Part shown: positions 8,629 to 17,794 of the stretch, one piece after another
Layout: each line of letters begins with the position of its first letter
Position numbering within the stretch: the stretch's first letter is position 1
Assembly (NCBI RefSeq): GCF_014654785.1
Contig: NZ_BNBD01000002.1
Span: 434,001 to 498,000, forward strand
DNA length: 64,000 nt
DNA from: Streptomyces mashuensis
GTDB taxonomy: Bacteria; Actinomycetota; Actinomycetes; Streptomycetales; Streptomycetaceae
Direction: 5' to 3'
Program-made: the position numbers and the translations under genes
The notes under the pieces: model-generated
The model's input: only the letters and a program-made list of their open reading frames with translations
Databases searched by the model: none
What the model was told of the DNA's origin: nothing

Positions 8629-9801
8629 GTGCCTGAACCAGCTGACACCCCGCATCCCCACAGCGCGACCCTGCGCAACCTGGAGAAGTCCTCCGGGACG
8701 CTGGCCGCCGCGGCCATCGCCCGGATGGACGCCCAGCTGCCGTGGTACCGGGCGATGCCCCCGGAGAACCGGTCCTGGATCGGCCTGGTCGCCCAGGCCG
8801 GTATCGCCGCGTTCACCGAGTGGTTCCGGCATCCCGAGACGCCGCAGGCCATCAGCACGGACGTATTCGGCACGGCGCCGCGCGAGCTGACCCGGGCGAT
8901 CACGCTGCGGCAGACCGTGGAGATGGTGCGCACCACCATCGAGGTCATGGAGTCGGCCATCGACGAGGTGGCCGCGCCCGGTGACGCGTCGGCGCTGCGC
9001 GAGGCGCTGCTGGTCTACGCGCGGGAGATCGCCTTCGCCACCGCCCAGGTGTACGCGCAGGCCGCCGAGGCCCGCGGCGCCTGGGACGCCCGGCTGGAGT
9101 CGCTGGTCGTCAACGCGGTGCTGTCGGGCGAGGCCGACGAGGGCGCGCTGTCCCGGGCGGCGGCGCTGGGCTGGAGCGCGCCGGCGCACGTCTCGGTGGT
9201 GCTGGGCACCGCGCCCAACGGCGACAGCGAGCTGACGGTGGAGGCGATCCGCCGGGCCGCGCGGCACGCCAAGCTCCAGGTGCTCACCGGGGTGCTCGGC
9301 GAGCGCCTGGTGGTGATCGCCGGCGGCAGCGACAACCCGCTCCAGGCGGCGAAGGCGCTGATCGGCCCGTTCGCGCCGGGCCCGGTCGTGGCCGGCCCGG
9401 TCGTCCCCGACCTGCTCGCGGCCACCCGCTCGGCACAGGCCGCGGCGGCCGGCCTGAAGGCGTGCGCGGCCTGGCCGGACGCCCCCCGTCCGGTGCTCGC
9501 CGACGACCTGCTGCCGGAGCGGGCGATGGCCGGTGATCTCACCGCACGCGACCAGCTGGTGGAGGAGATCTACAGACCGCTGGAGGAGGCGGGCTCCGCG
9601 CTGCTGGAGACGCTGAGCGTGTACCTGGAGCAGGCGAGCAGTCTGGAGGGTGCGGCCAGAATGTTGTTCGTCCACCCCAACACCGTGCGATACCGGCTGC
9701 GACGTGTGACGGACGTCACCGGCTGGTCGCCCTCCGATGTCCGGTCGGCCTTTACGCTGCGCATTGCACTGATCCTCGGACGGCTGGCCGACGTGGAGTG
9801 A
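8629..9801 (+). CDS. fasR: PucR-type regulator of fatty acid synthesis (FasR-like)
   Basis: A 390-residue regulator with an N-terminal sensor/GGDEF-like region and a C-terminal PucR helix-turn-helix (about residues 330-385: SSLEGAARMLFVHPNTVRYR). It sits directly upstream of fabD-fabH-acpP-fabF, the position of FasR in Streptomyces, which activates that operon to set the fatty-acid supply. GTG 8629 is the only start consistent with an intact N-terminus; AAGGCAGG lies upstream. The symbol rests on domain type plus synteny. Confidence 0.85.
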   Translation: MPEPADTPHPHSATLRNLEKSSGTLAAAAIARMDAQLPWYRAMPPENRSWIGLVAQAGIAAFTEWFRHPETPQAISTDVFGTAPRELTRAITLRQTVEMVRTTIEVMESAIDEVAAPGDASALREALLVYAREIAFATAQVYAQAAEARGAWDARLESLVVNAVLSGEADEGALSRAAALGWSAPAHVSVVLGTAPNGDSELTVEAIRRAARHAKLQVLTGVLGERLVVIAGGSDNPLQAAKALIGPFAPGPVVAGPVVPDLLAATRSAQAAAAGLKACAAWPDAPRPVLADDLLPERAMAGDLTARDQLVEEIYRPLEEAGSALLETLSVYLEQASSLEGAARMLFVHPNTVRYRLRRVTDVTGWSPSDVRSAFTLRIALILGRLADVE

Positions 9802-9815
9802 GGCCCCGTAGTCTT

Positions 9816-9845
9816 TTGTCGAAAATCCACAATTCCCCCTACGGT
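9816..9845 (+). promoter_or_regulatory. fabD operon promoter
   Basis: TTGTCG (9816-9821), an 18-bp spacer, then TACGGT (9840-9845) gives a vegetative-type promoter 55 bp before the fabD start. It lies in the 100-bp gap after fasR, where FasR would have to act. The spacer is unusually A/T-rich for this genome. Confidence 0.6.
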
Positions 9846-9900
9846 TCTTCGTCCCTGTCCCCACGGGTGGGCGAAGCCGTCCACGAGAGAGAGTGTGAGG

Positions 9901-10854
9901 GTGCTCGTACTCGTCGCTCCCGGCCAGGGCGCTCAGACGCCCGGCTTCCTGACCCCCTGGCTCGACCTCCCCGGCGTTGAAGACCGCCTGCGCGAGTGGT
10001 CGGCCGCCATCGACCTGGACCTGGTCCACTACGGCACGAAGGCCGACGCCGACGAGATCCGCGACACCGCCGTCGCGCAGCCGCTGCTCGTCGCCTCGGC
10101 GCTGGTCTCCGCGGGGCAGCTGTTCCCCGCCGCGGAGGACTTCTCCCGTCTCGTCGGCGCCGCCGCCGGCCACAGCGTCGGCGAGCTGGCCGCCGCGGCG
10201 TTCACCGGTGTGCTCTCCGAGCGCGCCGCCCTGGAGCTGGTGCGCCGGCGCGGCCTGGCCATGGCCGAGGCCGCGGCCGTCACCGAGACCGGCATGTCCG
10301 CGCTGCTCGGCGGCGAGCAGGACGTCGTCCTGCCGCACCTGGAGAAGCTGGGCCTGACCCCGGCCAACGTCAACGGCGCCGGCCAGATCGTGGCCGCCGG
10401 CACCATGGAGCAGCTGGCCGCGCTCGCCGAGGACAAGCCCGAGGGCACCCGGCGCGTGGTCCCGCTGAAGGTGGCCGGCGCGTTCCACACCGAGCACATG
10501 GCACCGGCCGTCGCCGCGCTGGAGGCCGCCGTGGCCGAGCTGGCCCCGGCCGACCCGCACACCCGGTACGTGTCCAACAAGGACGGCGCCGTGGTGGCCT
10601 CCGGGACGGACGTCGTCCGCCGGCTGGTGGGCCAGGTGGCCAACCCGGTCCGCTGGGACCTGTGCATGGAGACGTTCCAGGAGCTGGGCGTCACGGCCCT
10701 GATCGAGGCGGCCCCCGGCGGCACCCTGACGGGCATCGCCAAGCGGGCCCTACCGGGTGTGAAGACCCTGGCGCTGAAGACCCCGGACGACCTCGAGGCC
10801 GCCCGCACCCTGATCGCCGAGCACGGCGGCGCCGTCGCGACCGCGGCCGAATAG
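9901..10854 (+). CDS. fabD: malonyl-CoA:ACP transacylase FabD
   Basis: A 317-residue enzyme that moves malonyl from CoA to acyl carrier protein, the entry step of type II fatty acid synthesis. It may also serve polyketide synthases. It shows APGQGAQTPGF at the N-terminus, the nucleophile motif GHSVGE (Ser92) and AGAFHTEHM with the catalytic His. GTG 9901 (MLVLVAPGQG) is preferred over GTG 9895 because the GAGAGAGAG stretch then has usable spacing. It is first of the fab cluster and 14 bp from fabH. Confidence 0.95.
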   Translation: MLVLVAPGQGAQTPGFLTPWLDLPGVEDRLREWSAAIDLDLVHYGTKADADEIRDTAVAQPLLVASALVSAGQLFPAAEDFSRLVGAAAGHSVGELAAAAFTGVLSERAALELVRRRGLAMAEAAAVTETGMSALLGGEQDVVLPHLEKLGLTPANVNGAGQIVAAGTMEQLAALAEDKPEGTRRVVPLKVAGAFHTEHMAPAVAALEAAVAELAPADPHTRYVSNKDGAVVASGTDVVRRLVGQVANPVRWDLCMETFQELGVTALIEAAPGGTLTGIAKRALPGVKTLALKTPDDLEAARTLIAEHGGAVATAAE

Positions 10855-10868
10855 GAGCCCGTAACAGC

Positions 10869-11900
10869 ATGTCGAAGATCAAGCCCGGCAAGGGTTCCCC
10901 GTACGCGCGCATCCTGGGCGTCGGTGGCTACCGGCCGACGCGTGTGGTCCCCAACGAGGAGATCCTCCAGCACATCGACTCGTCCGACGAGTGGATCCGG
11001 TCCCGTTCCGGCATCGCCACCCGGCACTGGGCGGGCCCGGAGGAGACCGTGGCCGAGATGTCGCTGGAGGCGGCCGGCAAGGCGATCGCCAATGCCGGCA
11101 TCTCCGCGCAGCAGATCGGCGCGGTGATCATCTCCACCGTCTCGCACTTCAAGCAGACCCCCTCCATCGCCACGGAGATCGCCCACCGGCTGGGCACGGA
11201 GAAGGCCGCGGCCTTCGACATCTCGGCCGCCTGCGCCGGCTTCGGCTACGGCCTGACGATCGCCAAGGGCCTGATCAGCGAGGGCAGCGCGGAGTACGTG
11301 CTGGTGGTCGGCGTGGAGCGGCTGTCGGACCTCACCGACGTCACCGACCGGTCGACCGCGTTCCTCTTCGGTGACGGCGCGGGCGCCGTCGTCGTCGGCC
11401 CCTCGGCGGAGCCCGCCATGGGCCCCACGGTGTGGGGCTCCGAGGGCGACAAGGCCGACACCATCACGCAGACCGTCGCCTGGGACCGCTTCCGCGTCGG
11501 CGACGTGGCCGAGCTGCCCGTCAGCGAGGACGGCGAGCTGAAGTTCCCGGCCATCCGGCAGGAGGGCCAGACGGTCTTCCGCTGGGCCGTCTTCGAGATG
11601 GCCAAGGTGGCCCAGCAGGCGCTGGACGCCGCCGGCGTCAGCCCCGAGGACCTGGACGTCTTCATCCCGCACCAGGCGAACATGCGGATCATCGACTCGA
11701 TGGTGAAGACGCTGAAGCTTCCCGAGAACGTCGTGGTCGCGCGCGACGTGGAGACCACCGGCAACACCTCCGCGGCCTCGATCCCGCTGGCCATGGAGCG
11801 GATGCTGGCGACGGGCGCCGCCAAGAGCGGTGACACCGCGCTCATCATCGGCTTCGGGGCGGGTCTCGTGTACGCCGCGACGGTCGTTACCCTCCCCTAG
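10869..11900 (+). CDS. fabH: beta-ketoacyl-ACP synthase III FabH
   Basis: A 343-residue enzyme that starts each fatty acid by condensing an acyl-CoA starter, often branched in Streptomyces, with malonyl-ACP. The catalytic triad is intact: Cys122 (SAACAGF), His268 (PHQAN) and Asn299 (TGNTSAA). Length matches Streptomyces FabH. It follows fabD by 14 bp and is probably co-transcribed; the 105-bp gap to acpP may hold an extra signal that lets ACP be made in excess. Confidence 0.96.
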   Translation: MSKIKPGKGSPYARILGVGGYRPTRVVPNEEILQHIDSSDEWIRSRSGIATRHWAGPEETVAEMSLEAAGKAIANAGISAQQIGAVIISTVSHFKQTPSIATEIAHRLGTEKAAAFDISAACAGFGYGLTIAKGLISEGSAEYVLVVGVERLSDLTDVTDRSTAFLFGDGAGAVVVGPSAEPAMGPTVWGSEGDKADTITQTVAWDRFRVGDVAELPVSEDGELKFPAIRQEGQTVFRWAVFEMAKVAQQALDAAGVSPEDLDVFIPHQANMRIIDSMVKTLKLPENVVVARDVETTGNTSAASIPLAMERMLATGAAKSGDTALIIGFGAGLVYAATVVTLP

Positions 11901-12005
11901 GCGAGATCCACGGGATCCACCGCGATCCACCGGACCCCCGGGCCTCGCCCCCGAGCAGTTCCCTTTCATCAGATCCACCGCACAAGGAACAGAAGGAGCG
12001 CCGCA

Positions 12006-12254
12006 ATGGCCTACACCCAGGATGAGATCGTCAAGGGTCTCGCCGAGATCGTCAACGAGATCGCCGGCATCCCGGTCGAGGAAGTCAAGATCGACAAGTC
12101 CTTCACCGACGACCTCGACGTCGACTCCCTGTCCATGGTCGAGGTCGTCGTGGCCGCCGAGGAGCGCTTCGACGTCAAGATCCCGGACGAGGACGTCAAG
12201 AACCTGAAGACCGTCGGTGACGCCACCGACTACATCCTGAAGCACCAGGGCTGA
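12006..12254 (+). CDS. acpP: acyl carrier protein
   Basis: An 82-residue acidic helical protein that carries growing acyl chains on a 4'-phosphopantetheine arm attached to Ser41 in DVDSLSMVE. The long acidic helix II (SLSMVEVVVAAEERF) is the docking face for FabD, FabH and FabF. AAGGAG lies 9 nt before the ATG, the strongest ribosome-binding site in the cluster, consistent with ACP being very abundant. Confidence 0.97.
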   Translation: MAYTQDEIVKGLAEIVNEIAGIPVEEVKIDKSFTDDLDVDSLSMVEVVVAAEERFDVKIPDEDVKNLKTVGDATDYILKHQG

Positions 12255-12323
12255 TCACCTGCGTTTCGTCGCCACCCCAGCGGTGGCGGTTCCAGCACCT
12301 CTACTCGTGGAGACAGAATTCCT

Positions 12324-13586
12324 GTGAATCCGACCAATCGCACCGTGGTCGTCACCGGTATCGGCGCAACCACACCGCTGGGTGGCGACAGCGCATCGAC
12401 CTGGGAAGGGCTCCTCGCCGGCCGGTCCGGCGTCAAGCCTCTTGAGGGAGAACGGTTCGCCGAGCTCCCGGTCCGTATCGCCGCCCCGGCGGCGGTCGAC
12501 CCCGAGTCCGTCCTGCCCCGGCCGCTGGCCCGCAAGCTGGACCGTTCGGCCCAGCTGGCGCTGATCGCCGCGCGTGAGGCGTGGGCCGACGCGGGCTACA
12601 CCGCCAAGGCCGGCGAGGACTCCAGCATCGCCCCCGAGCGGCTGGGCACCGTCATCGCCTCCGGCATCGGCGGCGTGCACACCCTGCTCGACCAGTACGA
12701 CGTGCTGAAGGAGAAGGGCGCCCGGCGCGTCTCCCCGCACACCGTGCCCATGCTGATGCCCAACAGCCCCTCCGCCAACGTCGGCCTGGAGGTGAACGCC
12801 CAGGCGGGCGTGCACACCCCGGTCAGCGCCTGTGCATCGGGCGCCGAGGCGATCGGCTACGCCGTCGAGATGATCCGCACCGGCCGCGCCGACGTCGTGG
12901 TCGCGGGCGGCACCGAGGCGGCCATCCACCCGCTGCCCGTCGCGGCGTTCGCCAGCATGATGGCGATGTCGAAGAACAACGACGAGCCGGAGAAGGCCTC
13001 CCGCCCCTACGACAAGGCGCGCGACGGCTTCGTGCTGGGCGAGGGCGCCGGCGTGGTGATCCTGGAGTCGGCCGAGCACGCCGCCCGGCGCGGCGCGCGG
13101 GTCTACTGCGAGGTGCTGGGCCAGGGCCTGTCCGCGGACAGCCACCACATCGCGCAGCCCGAGCCGACCGGCCGTGGCATCGCCACCGCGCTGCAGAACC
13201 TGCTCGACAACACCGACCTCAAGCCGAGCGAGGTCGTGCACGTCAACGCGCACGCCACCTCGACGCCGCAGGGCGACACCGCCGAGATCAAGGCGCTGCG
13301 CAAGGTCCTGGGCGACGACCTGGACCACGTCGCGGTGTCGGCCACCAAGTCGATGACCGGCCACCTGCTGGGCGGCGCGGGCGGCGTGGAGACGGTCGTC
13401 ACCGTGCTCGCGCTCAAGCACCGCCTGGCCCCGCCGACCATCAACATCGACGAGCTGGACGAGGACATCGACGCGGACATCGTCCGCGACGAGCCGCGCC
13501 CGCTGCCGGAGGGCACCATCGCCGCGCTGAACAATTCGTTCGGCTTCGGCGGCCACAACGTGGTCCTGGCGCTGCGCACGATCTGA
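12324..13586 (+). CDS. fabF: beta-ketoacyl-ACP synthase II FabF
   Basis: A 420-residue condensing enzyme that elongates acyl-ACP with malonyl-ACP. The catalytic set is complete: Cys170 (SACASGAEAIG), His310 (NAHATSTPQGD), Lys342 and His347 (TKSMTGHLLG). The C-terminal NNSFGFGGHN is also conserved. GTG 12324 is preceded by GGAGA. It is the last gene of the fab operon, followed 16 bp later by a 20-bp perfect hairpin. Confidence 0.96.
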   Translation: MNPTNRTVVVTGIGATTPLGGDSASTWEGLLAGRSGVKPLEGERFAELPVRIAAPAAVDPESVLPRPLARKLDRSAQLALIAAREAWADAGYTAKAGEDSSIAPERLGTVIASGIGGVHTLLDQYDVLKEKGARRVSPHTVPMLMPNSPSANVGLEVNAQAGVHTPVSACASGAEAIGYAVEMIRTGRADVVVAGGTEAAIHPLPVAAFASMMAMSKNNDEPEKASRPYDKARDGFVLGEGAGVVILESAEHAARRGARVYCEVLGQGLSADSHHIAQPEPTGRGIATALQNLLDNTDLKPSEVVHVNAHATSTPQGDTAEIKALRKVLGDDLDHVAVSATKSMTGHLLGGAGGVETVVTVLALKHRLAPPTINIDELDEDIDADIVRDEPRPLPEGTIAALNNSFGFGGHNVVLALRTI

Positions 13587-13602
13587 CGCGTTCCGTGTGT
13601 GT

Positions 13603-13646
13603 ACGGGCCCGGCCCGGCCCCCGCGAGGGGGCCGGGCCGGGCCCGT
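13603..13646. terminator. very strong bidirectional terminator
   Basis: A 20-bp perfect, almost all G/C stem (13603-13622 with 13627-13646) is capped by a GCGA tetraloop of the GNRA class. It separates the convergent fabF (ends 13586) and DUF3145 gene (ends 13666). Confidence 0.85.
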
Positions 13647-13665
13647 TCCCGCTCAAGTCGTCCGC

Positions 13666-14160
13666 TCAGACGACCTGGTGCAGCCAGCGCACGGGGGCGC
13701 CCTCGCCGGCGTGCCGGAACGGCTCCAGCTCGTCGTCCCAGGGCTTGCCCAGCAGTTTGTCGACCTCGGCCTGGAGCTCGGTCTCGCCCCGGCGGGCGCG
13801 GGCGAGGGCGGCGCGCAGCCGGTCCTCGGGGACGAGGATGTCGCCGTGCATGCCGGTGACGGCGTGGAAGATGCCGAGGCCGGGCGTGGAGCTGTAGCGC
13901 TCGCCCTCGGCGGTGGCGCAGGGCTCGGCGGTCACCTCGAAGCGCAGCAGGTGCCAGCCGCGGAGGGCGGAGGCGAGCTTGGAGGCGGTGCCGGGCCGGC
14001 CCTGCCAGGACAGCTCGGTGCGCCAGGTGCCGGGCGCGGCGGGCTGCCGGATCCAGTCGAGGGTGACGCGCGCACCGAGGACGCCCGTGACCGCCCACTC
14101 GACGTGCGGGCACAGTGCGCGCGGCGCGGAGTGCACATACAGAACGCCACGTGTCGTCAC
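13666..14160 (-). CDS. DUF3145 family protein
   Basis: A 164-residue soluble protein conserved in Streptomyces next to the fab cluster. Recognisable stretches include VTTRGVLYVHSAPRALCPHV, VTGVLGARVTLDWIRQP, MHGDILVPEDRLRAAL and the C-terminal VRWLHQVV. Its function is unknown. GTG 14160 is chosen because AGGAGG lies 6 nt upstream; the in-frame ATG at 14250 has no such site. Constant linkage to fabF hints at a housekeeping role, but that is only an inference. Confidence 0.85.
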   Translation of the reverse strand: MTTRGVLYVHSAPRALCPHVEWAVTGVLGARVTLDWIRQPAAPGTWRTELSWQGRPGTASKLASALRGWHLLRFEVTAEPCATAEGERYSSTPGLGIFHAVTGMHGDILVPEDRLRAALARARRGETELQAEVDKLLGKPWDDELEPFRHAGEGAPVRWLHQVV

Positions 14161-14459
14161 CGGGACCTCCTGCGCGGTTCGAGGTTCGCCTTCCTCAGCT
14201 GCCTCGCAGCCGTCAACGCGGACACACTGCCCCAATGACCACTCCCGCATCGGCGCGCGAGGTTACCAACAGTAAACACCATCGGGATTGATTCTCCGGA
14301 AAAGAGACACGATGTGACGTGTTGTGATGTGGTGTCGCCGCGGAGCGAAAGATGCCGGAGCCTTCCGGTCATCCTGGAGCAAAGCTACCGCGCGGGGCGT
14401 CCGACAGGGTGACGTACCGTCGGTCCAGGACAGTTGTCACCGGCCGGATGGGGGAAGAG

Positions 14460-15374
14460 ATGGGCACCAACGGGCGACGGGAGACGGCGCGGGCGAGGTG
14501 GCGACGGCGGCCGGGACGGCTGCGGAGCGCCGTCGCGGCAGCCGTGTCGCTCGCCCTGGTCGCCTTCGGCGCCACGGCGTGTGACGACGGCGGGGGGAAG
14601 GACACCGCGCGCCCGAGCCACAGCCCCCGGCCCGCGTGGAACACCCGCCCGCAGTCCCTGGCCTCCCTGGGCGACTCCATCACCCGGGGCTTCGACGCCT
14701 GCTCGGTCCTCGCCGACTGCCCGGAGGTCTCCTGGGCCACCGGCACCCAGATCGACAGCCTCGCCCGCCGGCTGCTGCCCTCCCCCGAGACCACCAGCTG
14801 GAACTACGCCCGGACCGGCGCCCGGATGGCCGACCTGCCCGACCAGATGCGGGCGGCCGTCACCCACCGGCCGCAGCTGGTGACGGTCCTGGTCGGCGCC
14901 AACGACGCCTGCCGGCCCGACGTCGCCGCCATGACGGCCGTCGACTCCTTCCGCGCCGACTTCGAGAAGTCCCTCGCCGTGCTGCGCCGGGCCCAGCCCA
15001 CCGCGCAGGTCTACGTGGCGAGCATCCCCGACCTCAAGCGCCTGTGGGCCGAGGGCCGCAAGAACTCCCTGGGCAAGCAGGTGTGGCGGCTGGCGTCCAT
15101 CTGCCCGTCGATGCTGCGCGACGCCGACGCCTCCGACCCGGTGGCCGAGCAGCGCCGCGCCGCCGTGGACGAGCGGGTACGGGCGTACAACGCCACGCTC
15201 AAGGCGGTCTGCGCGCGCGACGTGCTGTGCCGCTACGACGACGCGGTGCACGGCTACGGCTTCACGGGCCAGGAGCTGAGCCAGTGGGACTGGTTCCACC
15301 CCAGCCGCAAGGGCCAGGGCGAACTGGCGGGCCTGGCGTACCGCACCATCACCGCGGACCGGCCGCTGACCTGA
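14460..15374 (+). CDS. exported SGNH/GDSL-type hydrolase, probable lipoprotein
   Basis: A 304-residue secreted esterase or lipase-like protein. An Arg-rich start (RRETARARWRRRP) and hydrophobic core end at ATAC-DD, a possible though non-ideal lipobox. SGNH blocks are present: GDSITRGFD (nucleophile Ser), NYARTGARM (Gly), VLVGANDAC (Asn) and DWFHPS with the catalytic Asp/His. Six or more Cys suggest disulfides in the mature enzyme. ATG 14460 has GGGGGAAGAG just upstream; ATG 14448 is possible. The substrate is unknown. Confidence 0.85.
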   Translation: MGTNGRRETARARWRRRPGRLRSAVAAAVSLALVAFGATACDDGGGKDTARPSHSPRPAWNTRPQSLASLGDSITRGFDACSVLADCPEVSWATGTQIDSLARRLLPSPETTSWNYARTGARMADLPDQMRAAVTHRPQLVTVLVGANDACRPDVAAMTAVDSFRADFEKSLAVLRRAQPTAQVYVASIPDLKRLWAEGRKNSLGKQVWRLASICPSMLRDADASDPVAEQRRAAVDERVRAYNATLKAVCARDVLCRYDDAVHGYGFTGQELSQWDWFHPSRKGQGELAGLAYRTITADRPLT

Positions 15375-15399
15375 CGGGGACGGGGCGGGTGCAGGGGTG

Positions 15400-15427
15400 G
15401 GGCGGGGCCTGTCAGGTGGCCCCGCCC
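15400..15427. terminator. hairpin terminator
   Basis: A 10-bp stem (15400-15409 with 15418-15427) with an 8-nt loop lies 26 bp after the stop of the GDSL hydrolase. Confidence 0.6.
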
Positions 15428-15570
15428 GCGTGCCCGGCGACCTCATGGCGGTGAGGGGCCGGGACTCGACGGGCGCCGGGCGACCGTACCCTCGCCCCGG
15501 ACGGCCGACGCCCTGCCCGCACCGTATCCGATGAACGCGCCGGTTCTCCAAGCGAGTTCACCCGCGCGGG

Positions 15571-16377
15571 TCACTCCGTGCTGTCGCCGTACGTGCGCAG
15601 GCCGACGGCGAGGACGCCCTCCCAGTTGGTCAGTTCCTCCACCAGGGGGTGCGCCGAGGCACGGCCCTCCAGGGACAGCACCACACCGGCCGCCTTCAGC
15701 TTGCCCCGGGCCCCGCCGGGCCCCTCACCGGCCTCGCCCTCGGCCCGGATGCTCACGTCGGTGACCCGGAACCCGCGGTCGGTGCACAGCTTCAGCACCT
15801 GCCGCAGCACGCCGCTCCGCGTCCGGTACGACAGCCGCAGCTCGACGCGCTCGGTGCCGGGCGCGTGCGCCAGCCGGCGGGTCAGCACCGGGAAGCCCCG
15901 CACGACCAGGAAGTGGACGAGGGTCGCGGCGCCGCCCAGCAGCGGCAGGCCGCCGCCGCACGCCATGCCGACCGCGCAGGTCAGCCAGATGGTGGCGGCC
16001 GTCGTCAGGCCGCGTACGGCGTCGCGGCGCACGAAGATCAGGCCGCCGCCGATGAAGCCGATGCCGGAGACGATCTGGGCGGCCACCCGGGAGCCGTCCA
16101 GGCGGGAGGCGGACAGCTCGGGCAGGGCACCGAAGCCGTGGATCGACACCTCCATGAACAGGGCGCTGCCCACCCCCACGAGAGTGTGGGTACGCAGTCC
16201 GGCGCTCTTCTGCTGGAGCTCGCGCTCCAGGCCGATGAGGGAGGAGAGGAGCAGGGCCAGCGACAACTCGGCCATCTGCCGCATGCCTTGACCGGTGCCG
16301 GGGTCGAACAGCGGGGCGGCGAGGAGTCGTCGGGGAGTAGGTATGAGCGGGTCCGCGAGCATCTGCTGAAGGCTCAT
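15571..16377 (-). CDS. MgtC/SapB family membrane protein
   Basis: A 268-residue protein. The first ~150 residues hold about five transmembrane helices with the MgtC signature: LIGLERELQQKSAGLRTHTL, the buried Asp/Arg motif and SGIGFIGGGLIF. A C-terminal cytosolic ACT-like domain follows (RVELRLSYRTRSG, then ILR-type repeats). MgtC proteins modulate Mg2+ or phosphate homeostasis and F-ATPase in pathogens; their role in Streptomyces is not established. CACAAT 6 nt before ATG 16377 suggests a leaderless transcript. Confidence 0.88.
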   Translation of the reverse strand: MSLQQMLADPLIPTPRRLLAAPLFDPGTGQGMRQMAELSLALLLSSLIGLERELQQKSAGLRTHTLVGVGSALFMEVSIHGFGALPELSASRLDGSRVAAQIVSGIGFIGGGLIFVRRDAVRGLTTAATIWLTCAVGMACGGGLPLLGGAATLVHFLVVRGFPVLTRRLAHAPGTERVELRLSYRTRSGVLRQVLKLCTDRGFRVTDVSIRAEGEAGEGPGGARGKLKAAGVVLSLEGRASAHPLVEELTNWEGVLAVGLRTYGDSTE

Positions 16378-16489
16378 TGCGTCATTGTGGCCTGAATTCG
16401 ACGGCCATCAGGGGGAATTGGCGAGGAGGGGGCCGCTCGGCCGGACGGGACCTACCGGATGGGACGACACAGTGGTTTCCTTCCGCCTC

Positions 16490-17782
16490 ATGACACCCAT
16501 GCATCGTTCACCCCTGGTACGGCTCGGTGTGCTCGCCGCCGCGCTGCTCGCCTCCGCCCCGCTGACGGTGGGCGGCCCGGCGTCCGCCGCGGCCGCGCCC
16601 GGCGCGGCCCCCACCGTGGAGGAGGAGCGGCTCACCGGCCCCGTGCCGCAGGAGATCCTCCGCCGCAGCGGTTTCGACGAGGTCGCCCCCGCCTTCGCCC
16701 GTGCGCTCGCGGGCGCCCGTTCCCTGCCGGAGGCCCGGCAGGTGGCCACCGACCACGGGCGGCGGCTGTGGCGGCGGGCGGTGGACCGCGTCCAGGGCCG
16801 CGGCCCGGCGGGCGGCGACCTGAGCCGGGACGACGACCGGCCGCTGTACTGGGCCCGGCTGGGCATGACCCGGGCGCTGCGGGCATGGCAGCCCTCGTTC
16901 CGACTGGCCGAACGCGACCGGGCCGCGCTGGTCGCCGTGGTGGAGCGCGGCTCGCGCGGGCAGGACTCGGTGGAGCTGCCCGAGGGCCGGGGGGTACGGC
17001 GCGTTCTGGTCACCGGTTTCGACCCGTTCCAGCTCGACTCCGACGCCCGCCGCTCCAACCCGTCGGGCGCGGCGGCCCTCGCCCTGGACGGCACCACGAT
17101 CACCACGGCCTCGGGCCCGGCGCGCGTGGAGGCGGTGGTCTTCCCCGTGCGCTGGACCGACTTCGCCGAGGGCACGGTGGAGCGGACGCTGCTGCCGCAC
17201 TTCCTGCCCGGCCCGCGGCGGGTGGACCTGTTCACCACGATCAGCCAGGGCCGGCCCGGCCGCTTCGACGTCGAACGCACCAACGGCGCCTGGCGCGGCG
17301 GCTCCCCGGACAACGCCGGCCTCTCCCGCACCGGCACCGTGCCCGTACCGCGCGACGTGCCCACCGTGCACCCGCAACCGCAGTGGACGACGACCAGCCT
17401 GCCGTACGCCGCGATCACGGCCGCGGCCACCGGCCCGTTCCCCGTCCACGACAACACCGCCGTCACGGAGATCCCGGCCGGCGGCACCGACCCGGTCGAC
17501 CGCGAGGACGGCCCCACCCCCGGCTCCACGGCCCGCGCCGGCGGCGGGGGCGACTACCTCTCCAACGAGATCGCCTACCGCGCCACCCTGCTCCGCGACG
17601 CCGTGGGCCTGCACGTCCCGGGCGGCCACCTGCACACCCCGGTCCTGCGCTTCGCCGGGGACAACACCGACCCCGCAACGGGCCGGGTGACCGACCCCGA
17701 ATTCGTCCGCAACCGGGAGGCCATCACCGCCCAGATACGGTCGGTCCTGACGGTGGCCGTGGAGAACACGCCGCAGCGCTAG
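16490..17782 (+). CDS. secreted pyroglutamyl-peptidase (C15)-like protein lacking the catalytic Cys
   Basis: A 430-residue exported protein. A signal peptide (about 1-35) and a 130-residue helical region precede a C15-like domain starting at VLVTGFDPFQLD...SNPSG (near 172). C15 peptidases remove N-terminal pyroglutamate using Glu-Cys-His. Here the Glu (Glu262, DVERTN) and His (His382, GGHLHTP) align, but the Cys position in G-x-Y/F-x-C-N is Ser358 (DYLSNEIAYR). It may be a serine variant or a non-catalytic binding protein. No clear Shine-Dalgarno; GTG 16472 and ATG 16499 are alternative starts. Confidence 0.75.
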   Translation: MTPMHRSPLVRLGVLAAALLASAPLTVGGPASAAAAPGAAPTVEEERLTGPVPQEILRRSGFDEVAPAFARALAGARSLPEARQVATDHGRRLWRRAVDRVQGRGPAGGDLSRDDDRPLYWARLGMTRALRAWQPSFRLAERDRAALVAVVERGSRGQDSVELPEGRGVRRVLVTGFDPFQLDSDARRSNPSGAAALALDGTTITTASGPARVEAVVFPVRWTDFAEGTVERTLLPHFLPGPRRVDLFTTISQGRPGRFDVERTNGAWRGGSPDNAGLSRTGTVPVPRDVPTVHPQPQWTTTSLPYAAITAAATGPFPVHDNTAVTEIPAGGTDPVDREDGPTPGSTARAGGGGDYLSNEIAYRATLLRDAVGLHVPGGHLHTPVLRFAGDNTDPATGRVTDPEFVRNREAITAQIRSVLTVAVENTPQR

Positions 17783-17794
17783 AACGCCGGATCG

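Noticed and set aside
14157..14372. A 71-codon minus-strand frame upstream of DUF3145
   Set aside because: It overlaps the DUF3145 Shine-Dalgarno and promoter region, has no ribosome-binding site and no recognisable content.
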